A stretch of DNA of 64,000 nucleotides from CAYSCW01 sp964449165 (GTDB lineage: Bacteria > Acidobacteriota > Aminicenantia > Aminicenantales > Aminicenantaceae), in NCBI GenBank assembly GCA_964449165.1, contig CAYVAT010000009.1:20322-84321 (forward strand), read 5' to 3'. Shown piece by piece: positions 17,708 through 26,304 of the stretch. A program made the translations under genes and the position numbers. Numbering within the stretch: the first letter of the stretch is position 1; every line of letters starts with the position of its first letter. The notes beneath the pieces were generated by a model. It did no database searches. It worked only from the letters and a program-made list of their open reading frames with translations, and had not been told where the DNA came from.

Positions 17708-19098
17708 TAAAGAATGAAGCGGCTTAGATCCTCGTCCTTTATGATATCCTTGAGTTGATCCTGAACATAATTTCTATTGATATTGATTCTTTTTTTCTTT
17801 GTGTTTGGTGCTTGAAAAGAGATCTCCTCCATGACCTTTTCCATGACTGTATGAAGCCTGCGCGCTCCGATATTCTCTGCTGTTTCGTTAACCTTCTCTG
17901 CAATGGCTGCCACTTCATCTATAGCATCCTTTGTGAATTCCACCTTGATCCCTTCTGTTTTCATCAGAGCCTTATACTGTTTGATCAAGGCGTTCTCTGG
18001 CTCGGTTAAGATACGTATGAAGTCACCCTTGTCCAAAGAGGTAAGCTCCACTCTTATCGGAAATCTCCCCTGGAGTTCGGGTATCAGATCAGAAGGTTTA
18101 GAAACATGAAAAGCACCGGCTCCGATAAAAAGAATATGGTCTGTTCTCACCAGTCCATACCTGGTGTTAACGGTAGTTCCTTCTATGATGGGCAACAGAT
18201 CTCGCTGCACTCCTTCCCTGCTCACTTCTGGTCCACGCCCCGACTCACGGCCAGCGATTTTATCTACCTCATCCAAGAATATGATTCCTGAGTGTTCCAC
18301 TCTCTCCACTGCCAGACTGGCAACTTGATCCATATCGATCAGCCGTTTTTGCTCGTCTTCCAGCAGATATTCCTGAGCTTCTTTTATCTTGACTTTACGT
18401 TTCTTGGGTTTACCGCCAAGAAATCCAGGCAGCATTTCCTGGATGTGGATGCCAATCTCTTCCACTCCGCTGTTGGAGAAGATCTCGAAGGGAGGGGCCA
18501 TCCGTTCTCTCATTTCAATCTCAATCATCCTCTCATCCAGAAGACCTTGGCGCAGCTGATTCCTCAATTTTTCTCGTGTCTCTTGAAATTTGAGGTTATC
18601 ATTTGGATCATAGGTGTCTGCCCGTCTTCTGAGAGGAGGAAGAAGAACATCCAGGATTTTTTCTTCAACGTTTTGTTCCGCCTTCTCCCAGATCTCTTCG
18701 ATTTTTTCTGACTTGACCATATCGACCGAAATCCTCACCAAATCTCTGATCATCGACTCTACATCTCGGCCCACATAACCCACCTCGGTGAATTTACTGG
18801 CCTCAATTTTTAAAAACGGGGAGCAGGTCAGTTTAGCCAGCCGACGGGAAATTTCGGTCTTTCCTATGCCTGTAGGTCCGATCATCAATATGTTTTTTGG
18901 AGCAATTTCGTCGGCAAGCTCAGGGGGAAGTTTCCGTCGCCGATACCGGTTTCTAAGGGCGATGGCCACTGCTCTTTTGGCAGCTTTCTGCCCGACAATG
19001 TATTTGTCTAATTGGGATACGATTTCTTGAGGAGTAAGCTCAGCCTCTGGCTTCGCCATTGAGGTCTTTATTAAACTCTGGGGAAGAACGATAGGCAT
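17707..19098 (-). CDS. hslU: ATP-dependent protease ATPase subunit HslU
   Basis: AAA+ unfoldase that feeds substrates to the HslV peptidase. The 463 residues contain LTPQEIVSQLDKYIVGQ, Walker A GPTGIGKTE, Walker B IIFLDEVDKI, the sensor-2 arginine region IGARRLHTVME and the C-terminal LSRFIL tail that docks into HslV. ATG 19098 follows the hslV stop directly, and GAGGAG lies 6 bases upstream inside hslV, which supports this start. An internal ATG at codon 14 (MAKPEAELTP) is the alternative. Co-translation with hslV is evident. Confidence 0.97.
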   Translation of the reverse strand: MPIVLPQSLIKTSMAKPEAELTPQEIVSQLDKYIVGQKAAKRAVAIALRNRYRRRKLPPELADEIAPKNILMIGPTGIGKTEISRRLAKLTCSPFLKIEASKFTEVGYVGRDVESMIRDLVRISVDMVKSEKIEEIWEKAEQNVEEKILDVLLPPLRRRADTYDPNDNLKFQETREKLRNQLRQGLLDERMIEIEMRERMAPPFEIFSNSGVEEIGIHIQEMLPGFLGGKPKKRKVKIKEAQEYLLEDEQKRLIDMDQVASLAVERVEHSGIIFLDEVDKIAGRESGRGPEVSREGVQRDLLPIIEGTTVNTRYGLVRTDHILFIGAGAFHVSKPSDLIPELQGRFPIRVELTSLDKGDFIRILTEPENALIKQYKALMKTEGIKVEFTKDAIDEVAAIAEKVNETAENIGARRLHTVMEKVMEEISFQAPNTKKKRININRNYVQDQLKDIIKDEDLSRFIL

Positions 19099-19626
19099 TT
19101 ACAGCTCCTCGACAAAAATTTGATCGTTGGTATAGACACAGATATCGGCGCTGATCTTCATCGCTTCCAATGCAATCTCTTTTGCCGAAAGATCTGTATG
19201 GCCAATTAGAGCCCGCGCCGCGGCCAGGGCAAAAGGACCTCCTGAGCCGATGGCAATGATCCCATCATCAGGCTCCACCACATCACCTGTTCCTGAAATA
19301 AGATAAGAACTATCCTGGTTGGCAACGATCAATAGAGCCTCCAGCCTGCGCAGAGCCTTATCCAGACGCCAGTCTTTGGCCAATTCAATAGCAGCCCGAG
19401 ACAGATTCCCGCGGTATTCCTCCAGCTTCTTCTCAAACCTGGAAAAAAGGGCAAAAGCATCCGATGTGGCTCCTGCAAATCCAGCCAGGACTTTCCCGTT
19501 AAAAAGTCTTCTGATTTTATTCGCTTTCTTCTTGAAGATGGTCTGACCTATGGTCACTTGTCCATCTCCAGCCATAGCGATTTTGTCCTTGTGACGAATG
19601 CAAATGATTGTTGTTGCTTGAGTCAT
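19099..19626 (-). CDS. hslV: ATP-dependent protease peptidase subunit HslV
   Basis: Proteasome-like threonine peptidase that forms a double hexamer capped by HslU. ATG 19626 gives the precursor MTQATTI, in which cleavage after Ala exposes Thr as the catalytic residue, as in Bacillus-type HslV with a short propeptide. AMAGDGQVTIGQ and the IGSGGPFALAAARAL segment are conserved. A longer in-frame reading (to 19692) adds a hydrophobic stretch with no homology and is rejected. AGAGAG lies about 8 bases before the chosen ATG. It is the first gene of the coupled hslV-hslU-lipoprotein-FAH chain. Confidence 0.96.
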   Translation of the reverse strand: MTQATTIICIRHKDKIAMAGDGQVTIGQTIFKKKANKIRRLFNGKVLAGFAGATSDAFALFSRFEKKLEEYRGNLSRAAIELAKDWRLDKALRRLEALLIVANQDSSYLISGTGDVVEPDDGIIAIGSGGPFALAAARALIGHTDLSAKEIALEAMKISADICVYTNDQIFVEEL

Positions 19627-19765
19627 CAGAACATCTCTCTTTAAATAAATATAATGTATAGGTAAAAAGAAGTAAAGAGGCAAAGGAAGCATTAAGCTTC
19701 CTTGGCGGTTAATATTGAGGAATGTTAATTGTCACTGCTAGGGAAAAAAACGTTCCCTTATTTCT

Positions 19766-21880
19766 TCAAATGAGGCCTTTTCTCTTCAGAAGAGGCTCAA
19801 CCTTGGGTTCTGCTCCTCTAAAGCGCATGTAGAGCTTCATGGGATCTTCTGTTCCGCCTTTCTCCAGTATGTTCTTCCGGAATGACAGTGCTCTTTTTTG
19901 GTCAAAGAGGCTCGTTTCTTTGAAGGCTTCAAAGGCATCGGCATCCAGAACCTCGGCCCAAATATAACTGTAATACCCCGCAGAATAACCACCGCTAAAG
20001 ATATGTCTGAAGTAAGGGCTTCTGTATCGGACGATAATTTCAGGAATCAGGCCTATTCGATTCAGGGATTCTGTCTCAAACTCCAGGACATCGAGTTCCT
20101 CGGGTTCCGTGAGAGTATGCCAATCCATATCCAGATAGGAGGCCGCCAGGTATTCCACAGCTGCGAATCCCTGGTTGAACAGAGCGGCTTTCTTCATTTT
20201 ATCAACCAATTCCTGCGGAATCACTTCGCCAGTCTCATAGTGCTTGGCATATACCTTCAGCACTTCTGGTTCGAAAGCCCAATTTTCCATGATCTGAGAG
20301 GGCAATTCCACAAAATCCCTGGGCACAGAGGTTCCTGAAAGCCGGTAATAGGTACAATCGGAAAGCAGCCCATGGAGAGCATGGCCGAATTCGTGGAACA
20401 GGGTCAGGACATTCTCCGAGCTAATCAACGCCGGCTTTCCTCCGGTTGGTCTTGCGAAATTGCCGTTGTTGGTGATGATGGGATGGATGTTTTTCCCCTC
20501 GAGTCTGTACTGTTTTCTGATGCTGTTCATCCAGGCGCCGCCTCTTTTGCTGGCTCTGGGAAAATAATCGGTATAAAGTATCCCGATGTGCGAGCCATCA
20601 GCATCTTTGACCTCGAACACGCTCGCATCTTCATGGTATTTGGGAATGTCGTCTCTTGCCACAAACTGAATACCATAGAGTTTGTTAGCTACATAAAAAG
20701 CCCCCTCCCTAACATTTTCAAGCTTGAAATAGGGCCTCAACATTTCTTCATCCAGGGCATATTTGGCCTTTTTCACTTTCTCAGCATAATACCACCAATC
20801 CCAGGGCTGGAGCTTAAAGCTACTGCCCTCTTTTTCGATCATCTCCTGAAGCTCTTTGGCTTCTCCCTTGGCCACCGCCAAAGCCGGCTTCCAAATTTTG
20901 TCCAGAAATTGATACACGTTCTCCGGTTTCTTCGCCATATTCATTTCGAGGACATAATCAGCATGGGTTTTGTAACCCAGAAGATGGGCTCTTTCCACAC
21001 GAAGCTCTGCTATTCGGGATAAGATGGCCTTGTTATCAAGCTCATCATCATTGTTTCCACGGTTGATGTAGGCTTTGAAGATTTTTTCCCTGAGGTTGCG
21101 TCTCTGTGAATACTGTAGGAAAGGAATCATGCTCGGTTTATGGAGGGTAAAAACCCATTTGCCCTCATGCCCCCGCTCTTTTGCTGCCTCTGCGGCAGCG
21201 GTAATGACTTGCTGGGGAAGCCCTGCCAGATCATCCTCATTTTCTATGACCAATTCGAAGCGATTATCCTCTTTTAAAATATTCTCCCCAAATTTCAGGG
21301 TGAGAACAGACCGCTCTTTATTAATCTCCCTCAACCTGGCTTTCTCTTCTTCATCCAGATCAGCACCACCCCTGATAAAATCTTTGTAATACTTTTCAAG
21401 AAGCATATTCTGCTCCTCTGTTAAATCCAGCTCATCCTTTTTTTCAAAAACCGTCTTTATTCTCTGGAATAACTTCTCGTTCAACCGGATATCATCCTGG
21501 TGCTTGGATCGCAAAGGCGCTGCCTCTTTAGCAACTGCCTGCATTTTGTCGTTCGTCATCGATCCGTTTAAGACATCGAAAATACTCTCGACTTTTCTCA
21601 ACAATTCGCCGCTTCGCTCCAGAGCTTCTATGGTGTTTTCAAATGTCGGAGCATCAGGATTAGCGACGATCTCTTCGATTTCTTGCTGCTGCTGGCCCAT
21701 AGCTTCCTTAAATGCCGGAAGATAATGTTCCTCTTTAATTGTGTCAAAAGGAGGAACGCCAAACGGAGTATCAAATTCAGAAAGCAAAGGATTTACTTCC
21801 ATTGTTTCCTGCTCCTCTTGTTTGGTACAGGAAAGGAACAGCAAGCCAATGACGATTAAAAAGAAGACAGCCTTTTTCAT
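19766..21880 (-). CDS. M3-family oligopeptidase, lipoprotein (peptidyl-dipeptidase Dcp/OpdA-like)
   Basis: Zinc metallopeptidase of 704 residues that degrades short peptides. The HEFGHALHG motif lies near residues 496-504 (two His ligands and catalytic Glu), with the downstream Glu in the M3 helix. The N-terminus is a lipoprotein signal with lipobox Cys at residue 18, so the enzyme probably acts in the periplasm rather than the cytosol, unlike E. coli OpdA. Length and the FDTIKEEHYLPAF start match the Dcp subgroup. AAGGAG precedes ATG 21880. It is transcribed alone; the upstream GNAT gene is 27 bp away and may share its promoter. Confidence 0.92.
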   Translation of the reverse strand: MKKAVFFLIVIGLLFLSCTKQEEQETMEVNPLLSEFDTPFGVPPFDTIKEEHYLPAFKEAMGQQQQEIEEIVANPDAPTFENTIEALERSGELLRKVESIFDVLNGSMTNDKMQAVAKEAAPLRSKHQDDIRLNEKLFQRIKTVFEKKDELDLTEEQNMLLEKYYKDFIRGGADLDEEEKARLREINKERSVLTLKFGENILKEDNRFELVIENEDDLAGLPQQVITAAAEAAKERGHEGKWVFTLHKPSMIPFLQYSQRRNLREKIFKAYINRGNNDDELDNKAILSRIAELRVERAHLLGYKTHADYVLEMNMAKKPENVYQFLDKIWKPALAVAKGEAKELQEMIEKEGSSFKLQPWDWWYYAEKVKKAKYALDEEMLRPYFKLENVREGAFYVANKLYGIQFVARDDIPKYHEDASVFEVKDADGSHIGILYTDYFPRASKRGGAWMNSIRKQYRLEGKNIHPIITNNGNFARPTGGKPALISSENVLTLFHEFGHALHGLLSDCTYYRLSGTSVPRDFVELPSQIMENWAFEPEVLKVYAKHYETGEVIPQELVDKMKKAALFNQGFAAVEYLAASYLDMDWHTLTEPEELDVLEFETESLNRIGLIPEIIVRYRSPYFRHIFSGGYSAGYYSYIWAEVLDADAFEAFKETSLFDQKRALSFRKNILEKGGTEDPMKLYMRFRGAEPKVEPLLKRKGLI

Positions 21881-21907
21881 TTTATATTACTCCTTCCTTT
21901 TTTTATT

Positions 21908-22423
21908 TTACAATTTTAAAGTCAACCGGTATCTGTAACCCAAATCCCTCAATTTAAACTTGAAAGATTTAATAACCTTGATCTCCGGAATATTCCATTT
22001 AGCAATACAGGCATAGACTTCTTTATACCCCTTCTTGCGCGCATATTCTATGATCTCTTTATGAAGCTTCTTGGAAATTCCCTGGTTGCGGTAGGGCCGG
22101 GAAACAAAAGTGATCTGAAGGAAAAACTCTGGCGAAGTCCACACAGCTGAAACAGGTAAGATATCGTACATGTTATCGACTTCAGGCGCGCCCAGAGAAG
22201 GATATCCCATGAGATATCCCACAATTCGATCTCCGACCAGAGCGACGAAGGTTTTGTATTTGTTGCCGGGCTTCAAATAGCGATTGCGGTAATCATCTAT
22301 TCCAGATTTTATCTTAACGTCGGGAAATCTCTGGGCCAGTTCAGACTCCAATTCCGCAACAAGTCCTATCACCTGCTCTAAATCATCTGGCTGGTATTCT
22401 CTGACATCGACTTCTAAACTCAT
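21908..22423 (-). CDS. GNAT-family N-acetyltransferase
   Basis: A 171-residue GNAT fold: beta-strand VDVREYQPDDLEQV, a central sheet, and the acetyl-CoA loop YRNQGISKKLHKEI (about residues 112-125) with the YARKKGY motif after it. Substrate is not predictable. It lies just upstream of the M3 peptidase on the same strand. The divergent double-SIS gene begins 166 bp away, so this is a strand-switch point between the minus-strand housekeeping block and the next region. Confidence 0.8.
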   Translation of the reverse strand: MSLEVDVREYQPDDLEQVIGLVAELESELAQRFPDVKIKSGIDDYRNRYLKPGNKYKTFVALVGDRIVGYLMGYPSLGAPEVDNMYDILPVSAVWTSPEFFLQITFVSRPYRNQGISKKLHKEIIEYARKKGYKEVYACIAKWNIPEIKVIKSFKFKLRDLGYRYRLTLKL

Positions 22424-22589
22424 TTCATCAACCTTAAATTCTCCTTAGAATCGACATACTTCTTTTATAATATAAAACAGTGAAAGAGGAAAGTTTCAAT
22501 AATTTTTTTTGCTGATAAAGATTTTAAGAAGAATCTGTTTTTTTGGAGATTTTTTCCGCCGATTAGGGCATAATGAAGGGAACTCATCG

Positions 22590-24665
22590 GTGAAAACAAA
22601 GCACACAGATATCTTATCGCTGCTGAACATAAAACCTTCCTCTCAATCCATTGATTATGTCAAGAACAAAAAGCCATTCCAACTGCATACACTCCTCACT
22701 GAACAAAGGCATCCCCGCACCTGGAACCTGAGCTCCGCCATAAAAGACGATGTGAGAAAGGGACTTCAGCAGATTCTTTCTGTGGACCAAGATATCTCAA
22801 AAAATTTTCATCTGATGGCTGAAAACACTCTTTTACTGGATCAAGCCGCTCATGCCGTATACCGTGCCATAAAGGAAAGAAAAAAAATTTTTATCTACGG
22901 CTGCGGTTCGACAGGCCGCCTGGCCAAACAGATGGAAAGCGCCCTCTGGCGTCCCTTCTGGAAAAGCATAAAAAAAAGCCCATTATGGGATAAATTGAAA
23001 CCTGTCCTGCCCGAGGATGTAGAGGACCGTCTCATCGGAGAGATGACTGGAGGAGACCGAGCCCTCATCAGCGCTCTGGAAGGATTCGAAGATTTACAGC
23101 TTGTAGGTAAACTCCAGCTCAAAGACAAAAGGATTGAGAAAGGAGATGCTGTATTCTGTATCACAGAGGGGGGAGAAACCTCTTCAGTAATAGGGGCCAT
23201 GCAGGCCGCATGGGATCAATATGGAAAACTCACTAAAGACAATATCGTTGATGCCAAAAATCATCTCTACTTTCTCTACAACAACCCCGATGATGTGCTC
23301 AAACCGCTTGGAAGAAGCTGCTCGGTGATTGAAAATCCTGCCGTCACAAAGATCAACCTCGCCACCGGACCCCAAGCGATCACAGGCTCCACCCGGATGC
23401 AGGCCGCCACTTCTGAAACATACATCATGGGCAGCATTTTGGAAGCCGGCATACAAAAACTCGTAAAAGACTTTCTCTCAGAGAAAGAAGCTCTCCTTCT
23501 CGGTTTCGCCCCAAGGACAAGTATGAAAGAAAGATTACTCTCCTTTGACAAGATAAGGAAGCGTTTGATGAGCTTATTGAAAGATCTGGGGAAGTTTACT
23601 CTTCTCGAGTCCACGACTTACAGGAACGGGAAGAGGGCCACCTATTTCGCCAAGAAGGCGCTCATCACAGTCTTCATCGACTGCGCGGAAAGAAGCCCCA
23701 CATTTCATTTTTATCCTCTGGACAGGGCCGACGAAAAAGAAAGGAGATCCTGGCTGCAGGTATGGACAGAAGCAGGAGACTATAAACATGCATGGCAGTC
23801 TCTCTTAGGAAGGGATTTTAGTGGACTGGATAAGCCACTCTACAAACGTTATTTTTTAAGCCAGATTGGAGATCATTACCTCAGGGAGACCGCGCTGAAG
23901 AGTCTCTCTCAGGCCGGTCCTGATCAGGAAAAACTCTACGACTTTTCCTTCTCCAGAGAAAATGTAGAGAGGAGAGGGCCTCAGGAAGGGGACCTGGGAG
24001 TGTTGGTCTGTCAGGATGAGGAAATCGATGAGCTCGCCGCCCCTGATTCTTCTTCCTCCCGATTTATTTCCCTGTTTAAACAAAAAAATGCCAGCATAGC
24101 ATTGGTATTGGTCAGCAATAAAAACCCTCAAGAGGTTAAAAATATCGTCAGACTCCTGCCGGTGGCAGAGGATAAAGATGTTGTTATCACTTTTACCATG
24201 GATCGGACAGATGATCCTCTCAAGCTAAGAAGGCAGATTGCCATTAAAATCCTTCTCAATGCGCATTCGACAGGAGTGATGGCGAGGATAGGGAAAGTGG
24301 TAGGAAACACCATGACCAATGTCAATCCCAGCAATCTGAAGCTAATCGGTAGGGCCACATATCTTATTATGAGCCATGTGAACGATGTTATCTCGAAGCG
24401 AGAATGGATCAAAAAAAACGGAAAAACAGACCTGATCACTTATGCCCAGGCCAATGCTGTTCTTTTTGCGGCAATGGATTTTGTCGCCGAGCTGGCAGGA
24501 GAGACCAGTGAGGTGGAGCTTAGTATCATCAGGATTATAGAGGCCCTGAGAAAAAGAAGTTTTGCAAGCTGGGAAAAGGCCCTTTCCATTTCCGAAACAA
24601 CAGGTCTTGAAAATTATCTTGAAAAATATAATCCTTCGGGACAACGTAGAATTGTGAAAATATGA
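22590..24665 (+). CDS. Double-SIS protein, MurQ/glucokinase-regulatory-protein-like
   Basis: About 691 residues. Two sugar-isomerase (SIS) domains are visible. The first contains YGCGSTGRLAKQMESALW and the MurQ/GKRP signature TGPQAITGSTRMQA. The second half ends with a segment resembling the MurQ C-terminus (LLNAHSTGVMARIGKVVGN and NPSNLKLIGRAT). MurQ cleaves the lactyl ether of MurNAc-6-phosphate; GKRP-type proteins bind phosphosugars without catalysis. Which applies here is open. GTG 22590 is chosen because AAGGGA lies about 8 bases upstream; a TTG at 22509 would add 27 poorly conserved residues. A sodium:solute symporter follows by 36 bp, hinting at uptake and processing of one sugar. Confidence 0.75.
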   Translation: MKTKHTDILSLLNIKPSSQSIDYVKNKKPFQLHTLLTEQRHPRTWNLSSAIKDDVRKGLQQILSVDQDISKNFHLMAENTLLLDQAAHAVYRAIKERKKIFIYGCGSTGRLAKQMESALWRPFWKSIKKSPLWDKLKPVLPEDVEDRLIGEMTGGDRALISALEGFEDLQLVGKLQLKDKRIEKGDAVFCITEGGETSSVIGAMQAAWDQYGKLTKDNIVDAKNHLYFLYNNPDDVLKPLGRSCSVIENPAVTKINLATGPQAITGSTRMQAATSETYIMGSILEAGIQKLVKDFLSEKEALLLGFAPRTSMKERLLSFDKIRKRLMSLLKDLGKFTLLESTTYRNGKRATYFAKKALITVFIDCAERSPTFHFYPLDRADEKERRSWLQVWTEAGDYKHAWQSLLGRDFSGLDKPLYKRYFLSQIGDHYLRETALKSLSQAGPDQEKLYDFSFSRENVERRGPQEGDLGVLVCQDEEIDELAAPDSSSSRFISLFKQKNASIALVLVSNKNPQEVKNIVRLLPVAEDKDVVITFTMDRTDDPLKLRRQIAIKILLNAHSTGVMARIGKVVGNTMTNVNPSNLKLIGRATYLIMSHVNDVISKREWIKKNGKTDLITYAQANAVLFAAMDFVAELAGETSEVELSIIRIIEALRKRSFASWEKALSISETTGLENYLEKYNPSGQRRIVKI

Positions 24666-24701
24666 GAAGGCCAGTAAACTTTTCATAACAGAGGCTCATT
24701 T

Positions 24702-26234
24702 ATGGGTTTTGCCACGATTGACTATCTGGTTGTCGTTCTCTACTTGATGGGAGTAACAGTATTGGGAGTAATGTTATCAGGCAGACAGCGGTCCACATCA
24801 GACTACTTTCTTGGTGGCCATCAAATCCCCTGGTGGGCGGTGCTGTTTTCGGTGGTAGCCACAGAAACCAGCACTTTGACTTTCATCAGCATCCCTGCTG
24901 TGGCCTACGGAGGAAACCTGACATTTCTTCAGATCACCTTCGGCTATATTTTAGGCCGGATCGGAGTAAGCCTGCTCTTTCTGCCCCGGTATTACCAAGG
25001 TCAGATCTCGACGGCATATCAGTTTCTTGGTTCCCGGTTTGGCGAGAGCATGCGTAATATCACCAGTTCGACCTTCATGGTAACCCGCCTTCTGGCAGAT
25101 GGGGTGCGCCTTTTCGCCTCAGCTATTCCCATTGCCATTATCCTCCGCCTGGCAGGAGTCAAAATCTCCGACCTGAATATCTATTTTATCTCCATCCTGC
25201 TGATCTCCGGAGTGACCCTCGTCTATACTTTTCTGGGCGGGATCAAGGCTGTGGTGTGGATGGATGTGATCCAGATGGGAATTTACCTAGGGGGAGCTTT
25301 TCTGGCTGTGGGAATAATCATAAACCGCTTACCTCACGGTCTGGCCAGCGCAGTCGGCGTGGCACAAAGTGCAGGCAAATTGAATCTCTTTCATTTTGGT
25401 TTTGACTTGAGCCTTAGAGATTTTCTTGCCCAACCTTACACATTCTTTACAGCTCTCATCGGGGGAGCGGTCTTTTCTGTGGCTTCCCATGGTACCGACC
25501 AACTCATCGTACAGCGGCTCTTGACCACCAGAAATCTCCGATCCAGCCAAAAAGCCGTAATCGGCAGCGGCATTGTGGTCTTTCTGCAGTTTGCCCTCTT
25601 TCTTTTTATAGGCATTCTGCTCTATGGTTTTTACAACGGCCTGGAACCTTCCAAGCTTGGCTTGGCCACAACAGACGAAATTTTCGCCAAGTTCATAGTG
25701 GAGGAGCTTCCGCGTGGACTTTCAGGCCTGATTGTTGCGGCCATCCTGGCCGCAGCCATGAGTACTCTCTCGTCCTCTATCAATTCCCTGGCCTCCTCCA
25801 CAACCATGGACATATACAAGCCTTACTGGGGAAAGAACAACTCTCCAGGGAAAGACCTGAAGATATCCAGAATAATCACCCTAGTCTGGGGAATTATCAT
25901 CACCGGTTCCGCTTTTTGTTTTGCTCTCGTACAGCTTAAATCCTCAGGAGAAAGACCAGCTGTGGTGGAACTCGGATTGGGAATCGCCTCCTACACATAT
26001 GGAGGATTGCTGGGAGCATTTATGTTGGGGATCCTCTCCAGAAAACTTCAGCGCATCGACGCCATTGCGGGATTCTTTGCGGGATTGACCGCCCTGCTCT
26101 TCCTGGTAAAAGGCCCTGTACAGATACTGCTTCCTGGGGAAGGGCTAACCATCGCCTGGCCGCTTTACATCGTGGTGGGCAGCTTGATCGTAGTCGCTGT
26201 AGGAAATCTTACCTATCTGCTCCGAAAACTGTAA
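24702..26234 (+). CDS. Sodium:solute symporter (SSS family)
   Basis: A 510-residue inner-membrane transporter with about 13 hydrophobic segments. Family landmarks are GGHQIPWWAVLFSVVATETS near residues 38-57, the ILRLAG/TFLGGIKAVVWMDVIQ segment near 155-190 and the sodium-site helix with AAAMSTLSSSINSLASS near 345-362. The sequence resembles SLC5-type sugar or sialic-acid carriers such as SglT and NanT-like SSS proteins, more than proline or pantothenate carriers, but the substrate is inferred. It directly follows the MurQ/GKRP-like gene and is probably co-transcribed with it, which favours a sugar or amino-sugar cargo. Confidence 0.88.
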   Translation: MGFATIDYLVVVLYLMGVTVLGVMLSGRQRSTSDYFLGGHQIPWWAVLFSVVATETSTLTFISIPAVAYGGNLTFLQITFGYILGRIGVSLLFLPRYYQGQISTAYQFLGSRFGESMRNITSSTFMVTRLLADGVRLFASAIPIAIILRLAGVKISDLNIYFISILLISGVTLVYTFLGGIKAVVWMDVIQMGIYLGGAFLAVGIIINRLPHGLASAVGVAQSAGKLNLFHFGFDLSLRDFLAQPYTFFTALIGGAVFSVASHGTDQLIVQRLLTTRNLRSSQKAVIGSGIVVFLQFALFLFIGILLYGFYNGLEPSKLGLATTDEIFAKFIVEELPRGLSGLIVAAILAAAMSTLSSSINSLASSTTMDIYKPYWGKNNSPGKDLKISRIITLVWGIIITGSAFCFALVQLKSSGERPAVVELGLGIASYTYGGLLGAFMLGILSRKLQRIDAIAGFFAGLTALLFLVKGPVQILLPGEGLTIAWPLYIVVGSLIVVAVGNLTYLLRKL

Positions 26235-26304
26235 TTTTTTCTCTTCGACCCAAAACAGGTCTTCCATCTTGTCAGTTCCGATACAGCAACAATTGTGATA
26301 ACAT

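Noticed and set aside
20372..21022. Open frame of 216 codons on the plus strand
   Set aside because: Antisense to the M3 peptidase, which has the complete zinc motif; no ribosome site or recognisable domain.
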